A stretch of DNA of 31,864 bases from contig CBFFRP010000589.1 of assembly GCA_965644295.1 (NCBI GenBank), positions 1 through 31,864 of the forward strand. Reading direction: 5' to 3'. The notes under the pieces are model-generated. The model was not told the DNA's origin and made no database searches. It worked only from the letters and a program-made list of their open reading frames with translations. A program made the position numbers and the translations under genes. The DNA is from Paraphysomonas bandaiensis. Lineage: Eukaryota; Chrysophyceae. Below, piece after piece: positions 23,348-31,864 of this stretch (the stretch's first letter is position 1; every line of letters begins with the position of its first letter).

Positions 23348-25002
23348 AAAACTCGTACTTTTATGCTACTCAGCCGTTACAAAATATGGCTGTGTGCTAT
23401 TGTGATAACATGTTTTTTGATGTTTCGTTTATGGTTCATATGAAAATCCACGTACAATTCGACTGTTGTTTCTGTATAGGGGAAATATGCTACTTTTAAA
23501 TCACTGTAGGATTGTATAGGAGCAATACATATAGGATTGTACAGTATAGCAGTAGTGTATGGGATTGTACAGTGCAGGATGAACCATATGTATATATATA
23601 TAGAATCTAGCTGTTATAGAACCATATCTATATATGAATACGATATACGTCATCCTGTCATTTAACCTCACAGTGAAGTAAGTAGAATACGATACAGTGC
23701 CATGTGGTCATTTGAGGTCACAATGAAGTAAGTATAGTACGATGCAGTGTGCTGTGTATTATTGATGGCAATATATATCCAGCAATATATAAGAGGAGCC
23801 TCTGATACATAGTCCGTATGATCCTGAGGCATGAGTGTATAACTAGAGTGAAGAGCATTGTGTTTACGCTGAGAGTGTAAGGTGTGTATGTGTGTGTTGT
23901 GTTGCTTTATTATTGATTGATGAGGTGTGAATGATGGTATGATGTCCCCATAGTGAGATGATCATATGTGGAGGTGCTAACTGTAGTTTACAGTACGGAA
24001 CTACTGCAGCATCCCTGAACATATATTATATATATGATATACCATTCATCCTGTCATTTGAGGTCACAATGAAGTAAGTATAGTACGATGCAGTGTGCTG
24101 TGTATTATTAATGGCATTATATATCCAGCAATATATAAGAGGAGTCTCTGATACATAGTCCGTATGATCCTGAGGCATGAGTGTATAACTAGAGTGAAGA
24201 GCATTGTGTTTACGCTGAGAGTGTAAGGTGTGTATGTGTGTATTGTGTTGCTTTATTATTGATTGATGAGGTGTGAATGATGGTATGATGTCCCCATAGT
24301 GAGATGGTCATATGTGGAGGTGCTAACTGTAGCTTACAGTACGGAACTACTGCAGCATCCCTGAACATATATTATATATATGATATACCGTTACTTTATT
24401 TGCAGCAGGGTTGTGAGTGTCAACTACAGCAGGATCATCAAGGTTCTCCACTGGGTCTTGCCCACCGTGTTTCCGCTTCTTTGGTAATGTGGTGTCTACA
24501 GAAATTTTTGCGAACAAGAGTTTAGCTGTTTGTACTGCCATTGGAAGTTTCAGTTTGAGAACATCTTTGGCTAGTCCAGTATGTTTCCTTGCCACTCCAG
24601 TCTCATCGACATCAAGAGCCACTTCACGTAACCCCTCAATGTCATTGATGAGTCTGGTCATAGTTCGGCAGCGGCTCAAATAGTCTCTCATTGAAGAATT
24701 TAGAATATTTCGTTCCTGCTGACCTTGCACTACCAAGCACAAGTCTTCCATCACGATGATAGTAATTCAATTGAAATGTGAAATAGCTCAAATTGCTTAA
24801 TACTGATACTGTGTTAACCGCTATAGTTATGGACACTTTTAGACATCAAGCTATGGCGATAACAGCACTAGCCTATAAATACACTGTACTACACAATACT
24901 GAGCTGTATAATACGGTACTGAACTGTATAATAGAATACTGATCTGTATAATAGAATAATGTAGATTGTGGTTTACAATTAGCACGATTTCGACCGTTTA
25001 CT
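23348..25002 (+). repeat. Array unit 2 (1655 bp, two subrepeats)
   Basis: Subrepeats start at 23707 and 24053. Carries the GAGATGATC variant in the first. Confidence 0.95.
24347..24751 (-). CDS. Repeat-borne ORF, TFIIS N-terminal-domain-like (unit 2)
   Basis: Identical protein to the ORF at 22692-23096. Confidence 0.45.
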   Translation of the reverse strand: MEDLCLVVQGQQERNILNSSMRDYLSRCRTMTRLINDIEGLREVALDVDETGVARKHTGLAKDVLKLKLPMAVQTAKLLFAKISVDTTLPKKRKHGGQDPVENLDDPAVVDTHNPAANKVTVYHIYNICSGMLQ

Positions 25003-27003
25003 AAAACTCGTACTTTTATGCTACTCAGCCGTTACAAAATATGGCTGTGTGCTATTGTGATAACATGTTTTTTGATGTTTCGTTTATGGTTCATATGAAA
25101 ATCCACGTACAATTCGACTGTTGTTTCTGTATAGGGGAAATATGCTACTTTTAAATCACTGTAGGATTGTATAGGAGCAATACATATAGGATTGTACAGT
25201 ATAGCAGTAGTGTATGGGATTGTACAGTGCAGGATGAACCATATGTATATATATATAGAATCTAGCTGTTATAGAACCATATCTATATATGAATACGATA
25301 TACGTCATCCTGTCATTTAACCTCACAGTGAAGTAAGTAGAATACGATACAGTGCCATGTGGTCATTTGAGGTCACAATGAAGTAAGTATAGTACGATGC
25401 AGTGTGCTGTGTATTATTGATGGCAATATATATCCAGCAATATATAAGAGGAGCCTCTGATACATAGTCCGTATGATCCTGAGGCATGAGTGTATAACTA
25501 GAGTGAAGAGCATTGTGTTTACGCTGAGAGTGTAAGGTGTGTATGTGTGTGTTGTGTTGCTTTATTATTGATTGATGAGGTGTGAATGATGGTATGATGT
25601 CCCCATAGTGAGATGATCATATGTGGAGGTGCTAACTGTAGTTTACAGTACGGAACTACTGCAGCATCCCTGAACATATATTATATATATGATATACCAT
25701 TCATCCTGTCATTTGAGGTCACAATGAAGTAAGTATAGTACGATGCAGTGTGCTGTGTATTATTAATGGCATTATATATCCAGCAATATATAAGAGGAGT
25801 CTCTGATACATAGTCCGTATGATCCTGAGGCATGAGTGTATAACTAGAGTGAAGAGCATTGTGTTTACGCTGAGAGTGTAAGGTGTGTATGTGTGTATTG
25901 TGTTGCTTTATTATTGATTGATGAGGTGTGAATGATGGTATGATGTCCCCATAGTGAGATGGTCATATGTGGAGGTGCTAACTGTAGCTTACAGTACGGA
26001 ACTACTGCAGCATCCCTGAACATATATTATATATATGATATACCATTCATCCTGTCATTTGAGGTCACAATGAAGTAAGTATAGTACGATGCAGTGTGCT
26101 GTGTATTATTAATGGCATTATATATCCAGCAATATATAAGAGGAGTCTCTGATACATAGTCCGTATGATCCTGAGGCATGAGTGTATAACTAGAGTGAAG
26201 AGCATTGTGTTTACGCTGAGAGTGTAAGGTGTGTATGTGTGTATTGTGTTGCTTTATTATTGATTGATGAGGTGTGAATGATGGTATGATGTCCCCATAG
26301 TGAGATGGTCATATGTGGAGGTGCTAACTGTAGCTTACAGTACGGAACTACTGCAGCATCCCTGAACATATATTATATATATGATATACCGTTACTTTAT
26401 TTGCAGCAGGGTTGTGAGTGTCAACTACAGCAGGATCATCAAGGTTCTCCACTGGGTCTTGCCCACCGTGTTTCCGCTTCTTTGGTAATGTGGTGTCTAC
26501 AGAAATTTTTGCGAACAAGAGTTTAGCTGTTTGTACTGCCATTGGAAGTTTCAGTTTGAGAACATCTTTGGCTAGTCCAGTATGTTTCCTTGCCACTCCA
26601 GTCTCATCGACATCAAGAGCCACTTCACGTAACCCCTCAATGTCATTGATGAGTCTGGTCATAGTTCGGCAGCGGCTCAAATAGTCTCTCATTGAAGAAT
26701 TTAGAATATTTCGTTCCTGCTGACCTTGCACTACCAAGCACAAGTCTTCCATCACGATGATAGTAATTCAATTGAAATGTGAAATAGCTCAAATTGCTTA
26801 ATACTGATACTGTGTTAACCGCTATAGTTATGGACACTTTTAGACATCAAGCTATGGCGATAACAGCACTAGCCTATAAATACACTGTACTACACAATAC
26901 TGAGCTGTATAATACGGTACTGAACTGTATAATAGAATACTGATCTGTATAATAGAATAATGTAGATTGTGGTTTACAATTAGCACGATTTCGACCGTTT
27001 ACT
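25003..27003 (+). repeat. Array unit 3 (2001 bp, three subrepeats)
   Basis: Subrepeats start at 25362, 25708 and 26054; the extra copy is of the second type. Confidence 0.95.
26348..26752 (-). CDS. Repeat-borne ORF, TFIIS N-terminal-domain-like (unit 3)
   Basis: Identical protein to the ORF at 22692-23096. Confidence 0.45.
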   Translation of the reverse strand: MEDLCLVVQGQQERNILNSSMRDYLSRCRTMTRLINDIEGLREVALDVDETGVARKHTGLAKDVLKLKLPMAVQTAKLLFAKISVDTTLPKKRKHGGQDPVENLDDPAVVDTHNPAANKVTVYHIYNICSGMLQ

Positions 27004-28658
27004 AAAACTCGTACTTTTATGCTACTCAGCCGTTACAAAATATGGCTGTGTGCTATTGTGATAACATGTTTTTTGATGTTTCGTTTATGGTTCATATGAA
27101 AATCCACGTACAATTCGACTGTTGTTTCTGTATAGGGGAAATATGCTACTTTTAAATCACTGTAGGATTGTATAGGAGCAATACATATAGGATTGTACAG
27201 TATAGCAGTAGTGTATGGGATTGTACAGTGCAGGATGAACCATATGTATATATATATAGAATCTAGCTGTTATAGAACCATATCTATATATGAATACGAT
27301 ATACGTCATCCTGTCATTTAACCTCACAGTGAAGTAAGTAGAATACGATACAGTGCCATGTGGTCATTTGAGGTCACAATGAAGTAAGTATAGTACGATG
27401 CAGTGTGCTGTGTATTATTGATGGCAATATATATCCAGCAATATATAAGAGGAGCCTCTGATACATAGTCCGTATGATCCTGAGGCATGAGTGTATAACT
27501 AGAGTGAAGAGCATTGTGTTTACGCTGAGAGTGTAAGGTGTGTATGTGTGTGTTGTGTTGCTTTATTATTGATTGATGAGGTGTGAATGATGGTATGATG
27601 TCCCCATAGTGAGATGATCATATGTGGAGGTGCTAACTGTAGTTTACAGTACGGAACTACTGCAGCATCCCTGAACATATATTATATATATGATATACCA
27701 TTCATCCTGTCATTTGAGGTCACAATGAAGTAAGTATAGTACGATGCAGTGTGCTGTGTATTATTAATGGCATTATATATCCAGCAATATATAAGAGGAG
27801 TCTCTGATACATAGTCCGTATGATCCTGAGGCATGAGTGTATAACTAGAGTGAAGAGCATTGTGTTTACGCTGAGAGTGTAAGGTGTGTATGTGTGTATT
27901 GTGTTGCTTTATTATTGATTGATGAGGTGTGAATGATGGTATGATGTCCCCATAGTGAGATGGTCATATGTGGAGGTGCTAACTGTAGCTTACAGTACGG
28001 AACTACTGCAGCATCCCTGAACATATATTATATATATGATATACCGTTACTTTATTTGCAGCAGGGTTGTGAGTGTCAACTACAGCAGGATCATCAAGGT
28101 TCTCCACTGGGTCTTGCCCACCGTGTTTCCGCTTCTTTGGTAATGTGGTGTCTACAGAAATTTTTGCGAACAAGAGTTTAGCTGTTTGTACTGCCATTGG
28201 AAGTTTCAGTTTGAGAACATCTTTGGCTAGTCCAGTATGTTTCCTTGCCACTCCAGTCTCATCGACATCAAGAGCCACTTCACGTAACCCCTCAATGTCA
28301 TTGATGAGTCTGGTCATAGTTCGGCAGCGGCTCAAATAGTCTCTCATTGAAGAATTTAGAATATTTCGTTCCTGCTGACCTTGCACTACCAAGCACAAGT
28401 CTTCCATCACGATGATAGTAATTCAATTGAAATGTGAAATAGCTCAAATTGCTTAATACTGATACTGTGTTAACCGCTATAGTTATGGACACTTTTAGAC
28501 ATCAAGCTATGGCGATAACAGCACTAGCCTATAAATACACTGTACTACACAATACTGAGCTGTATAATACGGTACTGAACTGTATAATAGAATACTGATC
28601 TGTATAATAGAATAATGTAGATTGTGGTTTACAATTAGCACGATTTCGACCGTTTACT
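27004..28658 (+). repeat. Array unit 4 (1655 bp, two subrepeats)
   Basis: Subrepeats start at 27363 and 27709. Confidence 0.95.
28003..28407 (-). CDS. Repeat-borne ORF, TFIIS N-terminal-domain-like (unit 4)
   Basis: Identical protein to the ORF at 22692-23096. Confidence 0.45.
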   Translation of the reverse strand: MEDLCLVVQGQQERNILNSSMRDYLSRCRTMTRLINDIEGLREVALDVDETGVARKHTGLAKDVLKLKLPMAVQTAKLLFAKISVDTTLPKKRKHGGQDPVENLDDPAVVDTHNPAANKVTVYHIYNICSGMLQ

Positions 28659-30297
28659 AAAACTCGTACTTTTATGCTACTCAGCCGTTACAAAATATGG
28701 CTGTGTGCTATTGTGATAACATGTTTTTTGATGTTTCGTTTATGGTTCATATGAAAATCCACGTACAATTCGACTGTTGTTTCTGTATAGGGGAAATATG
28801 CTACTTTTAAATCACTGTAGGATTGTATAGGAGCAATACATATAGGATTGTACAGTATAGCAGTAGTGTATGGGATTGTACAGTGCAGGATGAACCATAT
28901 GTATATATATATAGAATCTAGCTGTTATAGAACCATATCTATATATGAATACGATATACGTCATCCTGTCATTTAACCTCACAGTGAAGTAAGTAGAATA
29001 CGATACAGTGCCATGTGGTCATTTGAGGTCACAATGAAGTAAGTATAGTACGATGCAGTGTGCTGTGTATTATTGATGGCAATATATATCCAGCAATATA
29101 TAAGAGGAGCCTCTGATACATAGTCCGTATGATCCTGAGGCATGAGTGTATAACTAGAGTGAAGAGCATTGTGTTTACGCTGAGAGTGTAAGGTGTGTAT
29201 GTGTGTGTTGTGTTGCTTTATTATTGATTGATGAGGTGTGAATGATGGTATGATGTCCCCATAGTGAGATGATCATATGTGGAGGTGCTAACTGTAGTTT
29301 ACAGTACGGAACTACTGCAGCATCCCTGAACATATATTATATATATGATATACCATTCATCCTGTCATTTGAGGTCACAATGAAGTAAGTATAGTACGAT
29401 GCAGTGTGCTGTGTATTATTAATGGCATTATATATCCAGCAATATATAAGAGGAGTCTCTGATACATAGTCCGTATGATCCTGAGGCATGAGTGTATAAC
29501 TAGAGTGAAGAGCATTGTGTTTACGCTGAGAGTGTAAGGTGTGTATGTGTGTATTGTGTTGCTTTATTATTGATTGATGAGGTGTGAATGATGGTATGAT
29601 GTCCCCATAGTGAGATGGTCATATGTGGAGGTGCTAACTGTAGCTTACAGTACGGAACTACTGCAGCATCCCTGAACATATATTATATATATGATATACC
29701 GTTACTTTATTTGCAGCAGGGTTGTGAGTGTCAACTACAGCAGGATCATCAAGGTTCTCCACTGGGTCTTGCCCACCGTGTTTCCGCTTCTTTGGTAATG
29801 TGGTGTCTACAGAAATTTTTGCGAACAAGAGTTTAGCTGTTTGTACTGCCATTGGAAGTTTCAGTTTGAGAACATCTTTGGCTAGTCCAGTATGTTTCCT
29901 TGCCACTCCAGTCTCATCGACATCAAGAGCCACTTCACGTAACCCCTCAATGTCATTGATGAGTCTGGTCATAGTTCGGCAGCGGCTCAAATAGTCTCTC
30001 ATTGAAGAATTTAGAATATTTCGTTCCTGCTGACCTTGCACTACCAAGCACAAGTCTTCCATCACGATGATAGTAATTCAATTGAAATGTGAAATAGCTC
30101 AAATTGCTTAATACTGATACTGTGTTAACCGCTATAGTTATGGACACTTTTAGACATCAGCACTAGCCTATAAATACACTGTACTACACAATACTGAGCT
30201 GTATAATACGGTACTGAACTGTATAATAGAATACTGATCTGTATAATAGAATAATGTAGATTGTGGTTTACAATTAGCACGATTTCGACCGTTTACT
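28659..30297 (+). repeat. Array unit 5 (1639 bp, two subrepeats, 16-bp deletion)
   Basis: Subrepeats start at 29018 and 29364. At about 30158 the segment AAGCTATGGCGATAAC present in the other units is missing. Confidence 0.95.
29658..30062 (-). CDS. Repeat-borne ORF, TFIIS N-terminal-domain-like (unit 5)
   Basis: Identical protein to the ORF at 22692-23096; the 16-bp deletion lies upstream of its start and leaves it intact. Confidence 0.45.
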   Translation of the reverse strand: MEDLCLVVQGQQERNILNSSMRDYLSRCRTMTRLINDIEGLREVALDVDETGVARKHTGLAKDVLKLKLPMAVQTAKLLFAKISVDTTLPKKRKHGGQDPVENLDDPAVVDTHNPAANKVTVYHIYNICSGMLQ

Positions 30298-31864
30298 AAA
30301 ACTCGTACTTTTATGCTACTCAGCCGTTACAAAATATGGCTGTGTGCTATTGTGATAACATGTTTTTTGATGTTTCGTTTATGGTTCATATGAAAATCCA
30401 CGTACAATTCGACTGTTGTTTCTGTATAGGGGAAATATGCTACTTTTAAATCACTGTAGGATTGTATAGGAGCAATACATATAGGATTGTACAGTATAGC
30501 AGTAGTGTATGGGATTGTACAGTGCAGGATGAACCATATGTATATATATATAGAATCTAGCTGTTATAGAACCATATCTATATATGAATACGATATACGT
30601 CATCCTGTCATTTAACCTCACAGTGAAGTAAGTAGAATACGATACAGTGCCATGTGGTCATTTGAGGTCACAATGAAGTAAGTATAGTACGATGCAGTGT
30701 GCTGTGTATTATTGATGGCAATATATATCCAGCAATATATAAGAGGAGCCTCTGATACATAGTCCGTATGATCCTGAGGCATGAGTGTATAACTAGAGTG
30801 AAGAGCATTGTGTTTACGCTGAGAGTGTAAGGTGTGTATGTGTGTGTTGTGTTGCTTTATTATTGATTGATGAGGTGTGAATGATGGTATGATGTCCCCA
30901 TAGTGAGATGATCATATGTGGAGGTGCTAACTGTAGTTTACAGTACGGAACTACTGCAGCATCCCTGAACATATATTATATATATGATATACCATTCATC
31001 CTGTCATTTGAGGTCACAATGAAGTAAGTATAGTACGATGCAGTGTGCTGTGTATTATTAATGGCATTATATATCCAGCAATATATAAGAGGAGTCTCTG
31101 ATACATAGTCCGTATGATCCTGAGGCATGAGTGTATAACTAGAGTGAAGAGCATTGTGTTTACGCTGAGAGTGTAAGGTGTGTATGTGTGTATTGTGTTG
31201 CTTTATTATTGATTGATGAGGTGTGAATGATGGTATGATGTCCCCATAGTGAGATGGTCATATGTGGAGGTGCTAACTGTAGCTTACAGTACGGAACTAC
31301 TGCAGCATCCCTGAACATATATTATATATATGATATACCGTTACTTTATTTGCAGCAGGGTTGTGAGTGTCAACTACAGCAGGATCATCAAGGTTCTCCA
31401 CTGGGTCTTGCCCACCGTGTTTCCGCTTCTTTGGTAATGTGGTGTCTACAGAAATTTTTGCGAACAAGAGTTTAGCTGTTTGTACTGCCATTGGAAGTTT
31501 CAGTTTGAGAACATCTTTGGCTAGTCCAGTATGTTTCCTTGCCACTCCAGTCTCATCGACATCAAGAGCCACTTCACGTAACCCCTCAATGTCATTGATG
31601 AGTCTGGTCATAGTTCGGCAGCGGCTCAAATAGTCTCTCATTGAAGAATTTAGAATATTTCGTTCCTGCTGACCTTGCACTACCAAGCACAAGTCTTCCA
31701 TCACGATGATAGTAATTCAATTGAAATGTGAAATAGCTCAAATTGCTTAATACTGATACTGTGTTAACCGCTATAGTTATGGACACTTTTAGACATCAAG
31801 CTATGGCGATAACAGCACTAGCCTATAAATACACTGTACTACACAATACTGAGCTGTATAATAC
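30298..31864 (+). repeat. Array unit 6 (partial at the window edge)
   Basis: Subrepeats start at 30657 and 31003. The unit is cut by the window end after 1567 bp, within the 20-bp tandem block, so the array continues. Confidence 0.95.
31297..31701 (-). CDS. Repeat-borne ORF, TFIIS N-terminal-domain-like (unit 6)
   Basis: Identical protein to the ORF at 22692-23096. Confidence 0.45.
   Translation of the reverse strand: MEDLCLVVQGQQERNILNSSMRDYLSRCRTMTRLINDIEGLREVALDVDETGVARKHTGLAKDVLKLKLPMAVQTAKLLFAKISVDTTLPKKRKHGGQDPVENLDDPAVVDTHNPAANKVTVYHIYNICSGMLQ

Larger units (their letters stand above)
21347..31864 (+). repeat. Nested tandem-repeat (satellite-like) array, six units, open to the right
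   Basis: Six head-to-tail units start at AAAACTCGTAC at 21347, 23348, 25003, 27004, 28659 and 30298. Lengths are 2001, 1655, 2001, 1655, 1639 and at least 1567. The length difference of 346 is one extra copy of an internal subrepeat; the 16 bp short of unit 5 is one deletion. Units are almost identical. Each has a left unique part, two or three 346-bp subrepeats, and a right unique part with a minus-strand ORF. 346 bp is close to twice 173 bp, near a nucleosome repeat length, as in many satellites. Confidence 0.95.

Noticed and set aside
21347-31864. CRISPR-like array
   Set aside because: Repeats are 346 bp and about 1.65 kb without short unique spacers; the context is eukaryotic.

Overview
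The window is eukaryotic, non-housekeeping DNA made of elements nested in one another. The signs are two classes of LTR retrotransposon, a TIR DNA transposon carrying a probable spliced gene, and a long nested tandem-repeat array. No tRNA, rRNA or host housekeeping gene is visible, so the host (protist, fungus or early-branching animal) cannot be named. The deepest layer is an AT-rich block of minus-strand genes that looks like an endogenous polinton-like (PLV/adinto-like) DNA virus.

Layout. (1) 1-2027 and 10943-16552, minus strand: the viral block. In transcription order it has a 466-aa acidic protein, a frameshifted gene, several small proteins (two of them tandem coiled-coil paralogues), a penton-like minor capsid protein, a very basic protein with 11-residue periodicity, the double-jelly-roll-like major capsid protein (MCP), and an SF3 helicase that runs off the left edge. 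Short A+T motifs sit directly upstream of most start codons. (2) 2028-10942, plus strand: a complete Ty3/gypsy-type LTR retrotransposon inserted in the MCP gene, with a 4-bp target duplication (CCTG). It encodes Gag (600 aa, CCCH zinc finger) and Pol (1321 aa: protease, RT, RNase H, integrase, chromodomain-like tail). Gag and Pol are in one frame, separated by a single TGA. Both LTRs carry an antisense gene for a SET-domain protein, intact in the 5' LTR and broken by a 301-bp deletion in the 3' LTR. (3) About 16.6-20.99 kb, plus strand: the 5' part of a Ty1/copia-type element (Gag zinc knuckles, protease, start of the integrase zinc region), truncated downstream. It is itself interrupted at 18546-20186 by a 1641-bp TIR transposon with a TAA target duplication (PIF/Harbinger-like). 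That transposon holds a probable two-exon gene with a Myb/SANT-like start and a basic/coiled-coil C-terminal part. (4) 21347-31864: six head-to-tail units of about 1.65 or 2.0 kb, containing two or three 346-bp subrepeats plus a unique part with a conserved 134-codon minus-strand ORF. That ORF resembles the TFIIS N-terminal (TND/LW) fold. The array continues past the right edge.

Insertion order can be read directly. The virus was interrupted by the gypsy element, and the copia element was interrupted by the TIR transposon. In both cases removing the insert plus one target copy leaves the reading frame intact. The most unusual feature is the SET-domain chromatin-modifier-like gene lying antisense inside an LTR, on an element whose Pol also ends in a chromodomain-like region. 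Together these could let the element act on the chromatin state of its own insertion sites; that function is inference.
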